Positions 14,728-24,026 of a DNA stretch of 60,000 nucleotides are shown here, piece by piece (position 1 is the stretch's first letter; each line of letters starts with the position of its first letter). The translations under genes were made by a program, and so were the position numbers. This DNA comes from Bolinopsis microptera (lineage: Eukaryota; Ctenophora; Tentaculata; Lobata; Bolinopsidae). The stretch spans positions 2,191,375 through 2,251,374 of the forward strand of contig NC_087072.1 in NCBI RefSeq assembly GCF_026151205.1. Reading direction: 5' to 3'. Below the pieces are notes generated by a model. It did not search any database. It saw only the letters and a list, made by a program, of their open reading frames with translations, and was not told the origin of the DNA.

Positions 14728-15480
14728 TTATGCCCCATATTTCATAACCACTATACTGAGAGGTGAGACAGTGGGAGGAGTTGTTGGGGGAGACAAGTGA
14801 GATGTTGGTTGGTAACTGGAGAAGGAACCGGGAAGTAAGCTGGAACTGGAGAGTAGGGAGTCAGCTGACTCAGCTAAAGTTGTTAGAGGCTTCACGAAAG
14901 GTATAAACTTTTAAAAAATGGGTCCTTCAACACTATTGTTTTGTCGAGAATTTGAAGCCTGGCTTCTTTCATGAAAAGTGTGTGAGTTTTCTCCGATATA
15001 GTTCCGCTTTGGAAAAGCCAAAGTTGACTTATGAAAACCATTAAAAGAACATTTAGAAGATCGATAAGTATTTTTACTGTCATTTCGTTTTAGGCTTGCA
15101 CTGTTGGAACATTTAGAGCATTTTTATGGTTTTTCACCAGTATGAGTCAGCCGATGGCAAACTTAATTTGATAATGATCTGTTGCTTGCACTGTAAGAAC
15201 ATTCAGAGCATTTGTATGGTTTTTCACCAGTATGAGTCCGTCGATGTGAAACTAAAACTGATACGATACGTATTTTTACTGTCATTTCGTTTTAGGCTTG
15301 CACTGTTGGAACATTTAGAGCATTTGTATGGTTTTTTCACCAGTATGAGTCCGTCGATGTGAAACTAAAACTGATTTTTGGCTTGAACTGTAGGAACATT
15401 CAGAACAACTATATGGTTTTTCACTAGTATGAGTCCGTCGATGTGAAACTAAAGCTGATTTTTGGCTTGAACTGTAGGAA
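14728..15480 (-). pseudogene. ZNF copy 2, downstream part, several frameshifts and an internal duplication
   Basis: Remnant of fingers 7 onward and the Ser/Pro-rich C-terminus. It is in other frames than the N-terminal ORF and is broken again at about 15323 by an extra T (six T instead of five). About 205 bases are tandemly duplicated: the block starting TATTTTTACTGTCATTTCG occurs at about 15068 and again at about 15269. The C-terminal coding end corresponds to the TAA at 14728-14730. This is the most decayed of the five copies. Confidence 0.75.
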
Positions 15481-16321
15481 CATTCAGGCAACTGTACAGT
15501 TTTTCGCCAGTATGAGTCCACCGATGATTAACTACAGCTGTCTTTTGGCTTGCGCTGTAGGAACATTCAGAGCATTTGTAAGGTTTTTCACCAGTGTGAA
15601 TCAGCTGATGACGAACTAAATTCGGTTTTACGCTTGCACTGTAGGAACATTCAGAGCATTTGTAAGGTTTTTCACCAGTGTGAATCAGCTGATGGCGAAC
15701 TAAATTCGGTTTTACGCTTGTACTGTATGAACATTCAGAGCATTTATATGGCTTTTCACCAGTATGAGTCCGTCGATGTAAAACTAAAGCTCTCTTTTGG
15801 CTTGCACTGTAGGAACATTCAGAGCATTTGTAAGGCTTTTCACCAGTGTGAATCAGCTGATGGCGAACTAAATTTTGTTTTCGGCTTGCGCTGTAGGAAC
15901 ATTCAGAGCATTTATACGCTTTTTCACCAGTATGAGTATGTTGATGTAAAACTAAAGCTATTGTTTTGCTTGCACTGTACGAACATTCAGAGCAGTTGTA
16001 AGACTTCTCATCAGTATGAACCGACTGTTGACAAGGTAATGCTGATTCTTGGATGGGACAATGCATCTGAGAAGTAGGATTCGAATACTTTTCTGATTTA
16101 AAAACAAGATTATCTTCCTCTTTCTTGATCTCTGTCTTCATCAATTCTGGTAAGTTGCAATGTTCCAGGCCCTCTTTCTTGATCTCTGTCTTTATCAATT
16201 CTGGTAAGTTGCAATGTTCCAGGCCCTCTTTCTTGATCTCTGTATTTATCAATTCTGGTAGGATGTAATCTTCTTCCATCTTCATATCATCTTTAAACTC
16301 TGGTACATTTTGCTGCTTCAT
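15449..16321 (-). CDS. ZNF copy 2: C2H2 zinc-finger protein, N-terminal ORF of 290 residues
   Basis: Starts [12 protein letters not shown], with a TTTCCAG acceptor-like sequence just upstream. Three 17-residue SUMO-motif repeats follow (variant GLEHCN spacer; the first has INTE instead of IKTE, losing one motif), then six complete C2H2 fingers (YNC, then YKCSECSYS types). The seventh finger is disrupted by a one-base deletion in the second Cys region (CAGGCAAC on the plus strand near 15488 instead of CAGAGCAAC), so the ORF ends [13 protein letters not shown]. The same deletion is in copies 3, 4 and 5. It could still encode a six-finger nuclear protein. Confidence 0.7.
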   Translation of the reverse strand: MKQQNVPEFKDDMKMEEDYILPELINTEIKKEGLEHCNLPELIKTEIKKEGLEHCNLPELMKTEIKKEEDNLVFKSEKYSNPTSQMHCPIQESALPCQQSVHTDEKSYNCSECSYSASKTIALVLHQHTHTGEKAYKCSECSYSASRKQNLVRHQLIHTGEKPYKCSECSYSASQKRALVLHRRTHTGEKPYKCSECSYSTSVKPNLVRHQLIHTGEKPYKCSECSYSASVKPNLVRHQLIHTGEKPYKCSECSYSASQKTAVVNHRWTHTGEKLYSCLNVPTVQAKNQL

Positions 16322-16793
16322 TTTACTGGAAAGTCAACATGAACAACCGTACGCGTACGTGTAAAATGTAAATATGTTGGCATTTGATGATGGTCACTAG
16401 AAAATGATATGAATGTAAATTCGAAGTGTATTATCTTTGAAACGATATTTCAGATAAGAATTAATTGGAAAAAATGTTAGCTCTGTTTATGGAGCATCAT
16501 ACTTAAAGCTAATTAGCGAATAGGTAGCTAATTAGAGAATAGAGATACCCAATGAAAAAAACAAGCCTTGATCACAGAAAATAAGGAAATGGCGGAGAGG
16601 GTAGTCAAATTCGTTAAAAGTTTAAAATGTTATTTTGATATTTTGCCGATAATTAGTTGCAAATAAAAGATAATACATATATACATGTATTATAATAAAC
16701 TTCTAAACTTAATCAAACAACTAAACTATAACTGCAGTCTTCAAACTAAAGCTCCACGAATACGATAATGTTATATCTGAATATTGCATTACC

Positions 16794-16943
16794 ATACTGT
16801 CCGTGATCTAGTTCGTGATGTTCGTGATGTAAATTTTACGGTGATCACTTTTTACAGAATTCTGTAGTATTACAAGATCATGAATCTGGTCACGCTTTAG
16901 GAAAGGTCACGTTTAACATCACGAACTAGATCACGGACAGTAT
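16794..16943. mobile_element. MITE with 29-bp perfect terminal inverted repeats (type copy)
   Basis: The element is 150 bp. The first 29 bases, starting ATACTGTCCGTGATCTAG, are repeated in inverted orientation at the right end (CTAGATCACGGACAGTAT). No ORF. Homologues are at 9563-9700, 40654-40804 and 48257-48400, always in the same position relative to the zinc-finger gene. Target-site duplication is not clear because no empty site exists in the window. Confidence 0.8.
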
Positions 16944-18463
16944 TATAGTACAGACAGATCGTAGTACTGAAAAAATCTATCGACCGACACAAGAAGCTTT
17001 CGAAGGATTTTTGATGTTTTTGAGTCCCATTAGGTGCCCTTTATGGCTGACCAACTTTTCCAAACTTTTCCACGTGTCTTAAGCCCACTTTTTGCCACTT
17101 TTACCACTTTTTACCACCTTTCTTGTTTGTTGAATATCCTTAGTTTTGAACATCGCAAAAGCTTGCAGATTAATCGAGGGTGTTCATCTTATCAGGAGGA
17201 AAAACTGATGTAAAGACAATTTAGACGAGTAACACTAACACTAACATCCGTCAAGCTTTTCCTATTCATTTACAATTACATTTACAATTGTAATAGATTA
17301 AGAAGAACTACCCGAAGGCAGCTGTACTCGGCAAAATAACGATTCAATAAACATCAGCTAATTGGACACTAACTATACCGCCCTTATCCCGAAATACTAC
17401 GGGAAATACTATTGACATTGTATGACTATGACGTATGTATCCACGGCCTGGGAGGACTTCGCCGATTTGACGCGCCTCGCAAACTTTACTGGGCCGCGCT
17501 CAGCCTGTCATTCAGCCGAATTTCTATTCATATGATTTGTATATCATATTAGATATTTATACAATAAAATATTAAAACCGTCTTAACGTATATGTTATTA
17601 ACTTCCTTGTTTTACTTGTCTTTGTCTCTTCCAACCAGATATTTATCCAACTATCAGTATTAAATTTCAATCATGAGTTATACTTATTGAGACTAATATT
17701 AATAAACAGCGAACTACTCTGATATTTGATATGTTATTAAATGTAACAAACAATCATGTTCGGGAGATGATTAAAAACCTATCAGTTCACATTGACATAG
17801 GAATTTTTTTATAAATGCTATCTCATGAAAGGTTTACGATAACGAAAGACAATGATAACCCTGGTCATTAGTAAGACCCTTAATCATATAACCATTATAA
17901 TTCATACATCAACATGCCTATTATATATCTTAAAAGTTCTTCCTAGCTGTGACAATCTTCTAAAGATAAATTGGAAAAACGTGATCGGGTCATGGTCCAT
18001 CTCGTGCGAACTTTCCTAATGACCAGGGTGTAATACATTTATTCAACAACTCCACTCGTGAGACTTGTCTGGATGCTTTTTCTAGAAAAACCTAAATTTG
18101 ATGTTAAATTGAGCTACTATACTCAATTATTAGGACAAGCAGACTGTGATTGATTGACTAAATTATGTTTAGTCCCCCATATTATTACATTTACAACATG
18201 TTTATATCACTATCAGTTGAATAATATCTGCCGTGACTATGGCTATTCATTTTGATTTAGTCAGGAATTCTTGATAAGGTGTATTTTTATCTTTTGCTTT
18301 TAATTTATCCCAATCTAGATCAGTAATTGATATGTATTTTGTGGTCGATACGTTGTGTTTAATTTAAATTAGTGCCACCAAGGTTTATTCAATTTGCGAT
18401 TGTATTACTTTCTACTTAGGTGTTAGGGGTAGTTCTCAATTCACATATTATGTGATCACTGAA
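16944..18463. other. ZNF2-GPCR2 intergenic part of the duplicated unit
   Basis: No gene. This copy lacks the telomere-core foldback element; the empty target CTTTTTACC lies at about 17107-17115. It is also shorter than copies 1 and 4, lacking the block with the ACGAGATCG hairpin. Confidence 0.6.
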
Positions 18464-18481
18464 GGGGGGGGGGGGGGGGGG
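18464..18481 (+). repeat. Poly-G tract upstream of GPCR copy 2
   Basis: Eighteen G ending 143 bases before the start codon of GPCR copy 2; homologous to the 25-G tract of copy 1. Confidence 0.9.
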
Positions 18482-18623
18482 TTTCTAGGTGGTATTACGC
18501 TTGTGTAACTTTACGGTAGCTATGTCAATGTGTAAAACAGAAAACAGATTACGAATTGGCCACAAAGAGATAACGTAAAACTTCTGTTTAATAATTTTAA
18601 TATTCCTGGAAACCCGTAGCACA

Positions 18624-19737
18624 ATGACGACCCTGGAATATGATTACAGTAACGGAACTCTGCACTCCATTAAAAGTGATGTGATGAGATACACGTGGTC
18701 TGTGTATTTCTTAGTGATTCTCTGTTCATCTCTTGTCGGGGACACATTCATTCTGATTATATCCGTCAAGTACAGGGCCATCCGACTTGACAAGGTCCTC
18801 GTAGCTATCATCCAACACATTGCTGTTTGTGATTTAATGATCTGTGTGGTATCCATACTTCCGAAGGTTACCTCCCTCATTGCTGATAGATGGTTGCTAG
18901 GCAACGTCCTGTGTACAGCGTGTTGTCTCAGTAGGTATTACTTGTATGGAGTCATCCTGTCTCTTGTTTGCGCTATGCCTTCGGTCCTGCTGCTTCTCCT
19001 CAAATATCCCCTCCAGTCGTCGACAGTAACGTTGAAGACTGTACATCAGATTTGTGGAGCGTTTTGGTTGATAGCTTCGATCGGCCTAGTGACGACCCTG
19101 ATCCTTGATTATGAATGGGAAATTTACTTTTCATACAAAGGTTATGATTGCGACTTTGTTTTGAGTAGAAATATTTGGCGTCGGATGAGGACGTTGACAA
19201 CAGCCATATTTATCTCCATTCTAAACTGTATTGTTGTTACAACCACAATTCAAATGATAATCATGGCTAAAGAGATCGTTAGCAAGCGTGGAGAAAGTCT
19301 GAAGTGGAAAAGGGTCTTGACAAAAATTCTTAAAGCAGTAATTTATTGCATCTCCTCCCTTCCATTTGCTGTTTACCAAATCATAGAATTACACATTTCC
19401 GAAGAAAACTCAACCACCACTTATACAGACTAGCCGACTCTTTGCTGTTCCTTCAGATTGTGAGCAATTTGCATGTGCTTACTTTGAAGAGCATTAGAAA
19501 GTTTTTCCGGACAAAGATGTACAACAGACATCGCAACAACCTTCGAACTGGGTGAGGCTGTAATGTTAACTGAAGTTTGAGTTATATAAGTAAATTGTGT
19601 TTGATTCATAAACGACTGGAAGAAGAATGAATAATTCTAATATAACGCTTTTTATGTCATTTCTTCTCAGGAATAAGAAGACTCACGCAAATAAAAGGGA
19701 CATGGCTGATACTATAACGACAACAATTTCAACTTAG
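18624..19737 (+). pseudogene. GPCR copy 2, frameshifted between TM6 and TM7
   Basis: Same receptor as copy 1, with exon 1 at 18624-19551 and exon 2 at 19671-19737. Near 19408 one base is missing (GAAGAAAACTCAACC here against GAAGAAAAATTCAACC-like sequence in copies 1 and 3), so translation leaves the frame before TM7 and stops at 19433 (269 residues ending NSTTTYTD). TM7 and the tail remain intact in the other frame, which indicates a recent lesion, an allele or a sequence error. Exon 2 has the three-base in-frame difference (GACATGGCT) also seen in copies 3 and 4. Confidence 0.75.
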
Positions 19738-20052
19738 GATTAATACTAATAGATGGAGATTCTGGTGGGGAAGTAAGGCATATTGTTTTGACGCGTGACA
19801 GCAATTAACCAATCAGCATCCACTCTTAGATGGCAAGTACGTACGGTACAGCTACTTTTAAAGGTACGTACCGTACAGGCACTGTAAGGTACAAATTTTT
19901 TTCAAATTTTTAGAATCAACTTCAGTGAATTACTTGCAATTTCTGATTAGTATTATCATCATAATTTTTGAGATAGAAGTCGAAAATTAACACAGTGGTT
20001 AAAACAATAAAAGATTTAAGAGGAAAATTTGTGTACCGGATCGCTCTTAACC

Positions 20053-20811
20053 TAGTGTAATATGGTAAGCTAGTTGCAGCATGATTTAGGCTTTTTAGAT
20101 CTTTTAGAATATTCTAGTATTAGTGTTAAAAAACCGTTAGTATTAGCGTTAGATTAGATTAGGTTAGTGTTGTAGATTATGGAGGTCACGCGGTAGTCAG
20201 GTTAGTTAAGTAGGTTGTATTATTGGACAGGCTGGGCCGCGCGGCGTCACGTGGTTCGCCATGTGATGCCACGTGACCCAGTGCTGGTAAGTCTCGTCTG
20301 CCCCGTTACGCTCAGTTTTTCGAGTGGCTTGCTGGGTGAAGTTTATAAAATTACCACCGCCGAAAAACGCTGTAACGTGGCCGATGCGTCACTAGTATTA
20401 TATTGATCAAGTAGTAATTTATTACATTTCGAGACTCATTGTTCGAACCCCCTGTTTCCTTTGTTCCTACCTAACTTAGGACTCGATCAAGTCATTCGAT
20501 CATTTAAAGTTGTACGGCACTCAGAAGCCTGTAAGAGTTAAAGTTGCAGAGCTTGAGAGCTAGAGATTTGCAGGTATTCGTGTACGAGACTTCGACATCG
20601 TACCCGTATATTTCTTTAAGTACCGCGTACGATACTTCAAGATCGTACCCGTGTATTTCTTAAGTACTGTGTACGACACTTCTCTATCGTACCCTTGTAC
20701 ATTTTAATTACCCGTGTACGCCACTTCGCTACCGTACCTTTGTGAGCAGGCAGTGTAGACCACCGGTACGCCTCGGGAGGACTGTTCTGGTGCCAACCTT
20801 GTTTTACACTA
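20053..20811 (+). repeat. 5' LTR of the gypsy element
   Basis: Long terminal repeat of 759 bases with inverted 8-base termini TAGTGTAA/TTACACTA rather than the usual TG...CA. A TATAAA at 20344-20349 is a candidate promoter element. From 20581 to 20738 there are about 3.6 tandem units of 44 bases built around ATCGTACCCGTGTATTTC. A short 63-codon ORF here is repeated in the 3' LTR and has no recognisable product. Confidence 0.95.
20344..20349 (+). promoter_or_regulatory. TATA-box candidate in 5' LTR
   Basis: TATAAA within GTTTATAAAATTACC, about 290 bases into the LTR. An identical motif occurs in the 3' LTR at 34001-34006. Placement in the middle of the LTR fits a U3/R boundary. Confidence 0.4.
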
Positions 20812-20812
20812 T

Positions 20813-20830
20813 CTGGAGAACCTAGGAAAA
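20813..20830 (+). promoter_or_regulatory. Candidate primer-binding site of the gypsy element
   Basis: TGGAGAACCTAGGAAAAG starts one base after the 5' LTR and begins with TGG, complementary to tRNA CCA ends. I could not match it to a particular tRNA. Confidence 0.45.
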
Positions 20831-20837
20831 GTGTACT

Positions 20838-22202
20838 ATGTCTGGACTCGCAGGAATGGAGCAGGAGATGAAGGAACTAGTAGAGGAGGAAAAACGGATT
20901 GTAGATCAGATGGTTGAGGTGAAAATGGAAATGAAGTCTTGGGACACAAGTGATAAAGATACGGAGATAAAGGAGAGAAAAGTGGAGTTGTTTGATTTGA
21001 GCGAGAAGAGAGAGGAGTGTTTGAGCAGAGTGAGAGAGTTGGAGAGAGATATGATCAAGTGGAGACAGGACGCAGAACTTGAGCGAGAGGGATTGATGAG
21101 GGAACAAGAAGTAAAGTTGAAGAACACGAACAACTTATTTCAAGAAAGAGTGAGAACAACTGAGAGCGATAGTCTGCAACCCGGAAATACAGAGAGAGAT
21201 AAGGGAGTATACACGATGAACTGCAAGGCGCCGAGGTACAGGAAAAATGATGACTTCTGTACATTTCTGCAGAGATTCGAGCAGTGGGTCCTGTTATGCG
21301 GAGTAAAGGACAATCTCGACTTGAGGCTTGCAAATCAGATAGAAGACGATGCAAAGTTCAAGAAAGTGAAGAACATCCGGCTGTCGAGTGATGAGAGAGG
21401 TGACGTGAAGATGCTGATTAGTGCGGTGAAAAGAGAGCTATATCCCGCTACTGATGCAAGAATAATGAGAACAACGTTCCATAAGATGAAGCAGGAAGTG
21501 TTGGAGAGCGTGGAGCAGTTCGCAGAGAGAATACAGGATACTGCTGAGAAGATCTACCCGAGAGCTGTGGAGAGAGAGAGTGCAGGTATCACTGTGTTGA
21601 TACAGGGCGTGAGAGACCCTGCTATTAAAAGACGGCTCCTTCAGATGAACACGGAGACAGAGGATTTTGATAGCGTGATCCGGTTAGCTGTACAGGAGGA
21701 GCACATATCCAAGGCAGTAGAGGGAGATATGGACAGTGATCCGATGACTACACTGGAGTTCTCGACACCTACTTACGGTGTTGGCAGGCAAGGTGAGAGA
21801 GAAAAGGATGAGAATGACTGTCAGATGTGTGGGAAGAGGGGTCACAAGGCTGACTCGTGTTGGAGCAATATAGTGTGCCAGCTGTGTGAAGGTAAAGGGC
21901 ATGTTGCCAGTGTTTGTAGGAGTAGAGTGAGTCCGGTTGAGCGGAGTAGCAGAGGTGCGAGTAGAGGTGCGAGTAGAGGGGCGAGTGGAGGTGCGAGTAG
22001 AGGAGAGAGTCGCAGGCCATTGATTTGTTATAATTGTCGCGGTGAGGGACACATTCAAAGATTCTGCAACGTCGACAGAGGGCAATCTGGAGGACGAGGA
22101 GGGCAGTACAGACCCACAGAGACTGAACAGTATGGTATGCAGAGAGACCATTTAAACGGGCGTGCGACTGGACAAAATCGATTCCCCGTCAGTCGCAATT
22201 AA
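20838..22202 (+). CDS. gag: gypsy gag (capsid/nucleocapsid), 454 residues
   Basis: Structural protein that packages element RNA in cytoplasmic particles. The first ATG after the primer-binding site starts it. The N-terminal 100 residues are a highly charged coiled coil (EEEKRIVDQMVEVKMEMK and following). A central capsid-like region holds the segments YRKNDDFCTFLQRFEQWV and RTTFHKMKQEVLESVEQFAE. Three CCHC zinc knuckles of the form C-X2-C-X4-H-X4-C lie near residues 328-341, 347-360 and 397-410. A basic repeat (RGAS)n separates knuckles 2 and 3. It ends in TAA at 22200-22202. The last 76 bases overlap the pol frame, which is -1 relative to gag. The ORF is uninterrupted. Confidence 0.9.
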   Translation: MSGLAGMEQEMKELVEEEKRIVDQMVEVKMEMKSWDTSDKDTEIKERKVELFDLSEKREECLSRVRELERDMIKWRQDAELEREGLMREQEVKLKNTNNLFQERVRTTESDSLQPGNTERDKGVYTMNCKAPRYRKNDDFCTFLQRFEQWVLLCGVKDNLDLRLANQIEDDAKFKKVKNIRLSSDERGDVKMLISAVKRELYPATDARIMRTTFHKMKQEVLESVEQFAERIQDTAEKIYPRAVERESAGITVLIQGVRDPAIKRRLLQMNTETEDFDSVIRLAVQEEHISKAVEGDMDSDPMTTLEFSTPTYGVGRQGEREKDENDCQMCGKRGHKADSCWSNIVCQLCEGKGHVASVCRSRVSPVERSSRGASRGASRGASGGASRGESRRPLICYNCRGEGHIQRFCNVDRGQSGGRGGQYRPTETEQYGMQRDHLNGRATGQNRFPVSRN

Positions 22203-22215
22203 AATCATCAGGGGA
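22151..22215 (+). promoter_or_regulatory. Programmed -1 ribosomal frameshift signal at the gag-pol overlap
   Basis: The heptamer TTTAAAC at 22151-22157 is in the gag phase T TTA AAC. After a 5-base spacer, TGCGACTG (22163-22170) pairs perfectly with CAGTCGCA (22190-22197), enclosing a 19-base loop. Loop TCCCC (22183-22187) can pair with downstream GGGGA (22211-22215), giving an H-type pseudoknot. Pol is in the -1 frame and open from 22127, and the gag stop follows the stem directly. All parts of a classical signal are present. Confidence 0.85.
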
Positions 22216-23786
22216 GCAGAAGGAGGTAAATGCAGTGAACTGGAAACACATCTTGGTGGCTGGGAGTTGCAGAGGAGTGGCAGCCTACCTTTTTGTTGAC
22301 AGCGGGTCGGCTGTGAGTATTGTGTCCACGGGTTTTGTGAGAGGACTGAGACTAGAGAGCGGGATCCGACCGTGTGACATGACCTTGAAGTCATTTTCTC
22401 AAGACACGATACAAATCAGAGGAGAGTTAGAGATGGAAGTGGTGGTTGCTGGAAATAAGTTTGTGCACACTTTCGTGGTAACTGATCTGTTAGACACAGA
22501 GTTCCTGATTGGAGACGATTTCTTGAGATCGAATAGAGTGACGCTGGATTATAACAAGTGCAGATTGGTGCTGCATAACGGAGATGATGTGCCGTTCACA
22601 GAGAAGCCGGAGAATGTTAAGCAGCAGATAAAAGTGAGATGTAGCAGAGTCACAGTCATTCCTCCAAACACGGTGCAATACATCAGTGGAAAGCTGCAGG
22701 CGAAAGGAGTGGACTTCAAGGGTTTGATTGAGCCACAGTACAAGAAAGGTATTGGAGAGACAGGAATTCTGTTCGCTCATGCAGTTGTGCACTCTGAGAA
22801 GAGACTGGTCCCGATGAAGTGTATTAACGCAACTGATGAGCCGATAACAATTCACAAGAACAAGATCATTGCACTGTTGAAGCCGGTAGGCGATCAAGAT
22901 TTCATACACGGCGTGCAAAGGAGCAGGAGTCACGATGTCGGAGTGAGAGGGACTACAGTTGATGACCAAGCTCAGGAGACCAGGAGTAAAGCAGGACAGA
23001 TAGGTGGGGAGAAATGGACTCAGAGAGAGTTGTTTGAGAGACTCGGGCTGGACGAGATAGAGGTGGCAATGTCTAACGCTGAGAGAACCAGACTGAAGGA
23101 GATAATCTGGAGATTCAGGGACTGCTTCTCGCATGATGAATTTGATATCGGGTGCTGCAATATGTATGAAGCAAAGATCAAGATGAAGGAGGGAGAGTCG
23201 CCCAGCTGGACATATCCTATACCTACCCCGTACAAACTTCAGCCAGAGATGGACCGCCAAATTGAACAGATGGTGAGAGCGGGAATAGCAGAGCCCTTGA
23301 AAGGACCCAGTGACTTCAACCATCCTATATTTCTGGTCAAAAAGAATACAGATCCTGAATCATGGGGGTTGGTAGCAGACCTGAGGGGTACCAACAAAGT
23401 CTGCATGGATGAGAAATACCCGTTACCCAACTTGAATCACGTGTTAGACACGATAGGATCAGATTCTATTTATTCAAGCTTCGATCTCTCCAAGAGTTTC
23501 TGGCAGATACCATACTCTGAGGATTCGAAGAAGGTTACTGCGTTCATGCACAGGGGAAGGTCATACTGTTGGGCTCGTATGATCATGGGTCACAAGAACT
23601 CCAGTAGCGTGTTCTCGAAGGTGATGTGGAAACTTCTGGCAACAGTTCCGATAGAACAGTTAATATTCTTCATCGACGACCTGTTCCTGAGTTCAAAGAC
23701 TGTGAGCGAACATCTTGACAGATTGGAGATCTTGCTGATGAGACTGGTTCAAGCAAATCTAACATTGACCCCCAAGAAATGTATGC

Positions 23787-23787
<1 letters not shown>
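22157..23787 (+). pseudogene. pol: gypsy pol, 5' part: protease and N-terminal reverse transcriptase (interrupted)
   Basis: Open in the -1 frame from the frameshift site. An aspartic protease core is seen as FVDSGSAVSIVS (DSG at about 22298), followed by TEFLIGDDFL. The reverse transcriptase begins near YPIPTPYKLQPEMDRQIEQM, with SSFDLSKSFWQIP (motif A), MGHKNSSSVFSKVM (motif B region) and FFIDDLFLSS (catalytic IDD, near 23675). The frame runs into the poly-T end of the antisense LINE after LTPKKCM. The rest of the gene resumes at 29343. FIDD in place of the common YVDD is conservative. Typed as a broken gene because the insertion separates fingers/palm from thumb and RNase H. Confidence 0.9.
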
Positions 23788-23817
<30 letters not shown>

Positions 23818-24026
23818 GAGGCTGGGCCTGGTTGGCCCACGAGAGGATAGCATATGAATGCTTTGCCTACCTCTGGGGTATGGCAGTCCTGTGGGAGGAT
23901 GCCAGTGGAATCAAGATGTGTAATCAAGGATGATGGTAAGTGTTGTGGGGTGTGTCATAGATAAACGCTTAAGTGGTGGTTGAGTGTGGAAGAGAGAGGC
24001 GAAATAAGACGGCGTTAAAGTAGTCG

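Noticed and set aside
15550-16077. Plus-strand ORFs rich in [14 protein letters not shown] repeats (also 7824-8526, 38710-39884, 46304-47232, 56931-57520)
   Set aside because: Exact antisense of the zinc-finger array; the repeat is the mirror of YKCSECSYS finger codons. The minus strand explains it fully.
20215-20406. 63-codon ORF in both LTRs
   Set aside because: Lies in an LTR that carries promoter and leader; identical because the LTRs are identical; no domain.
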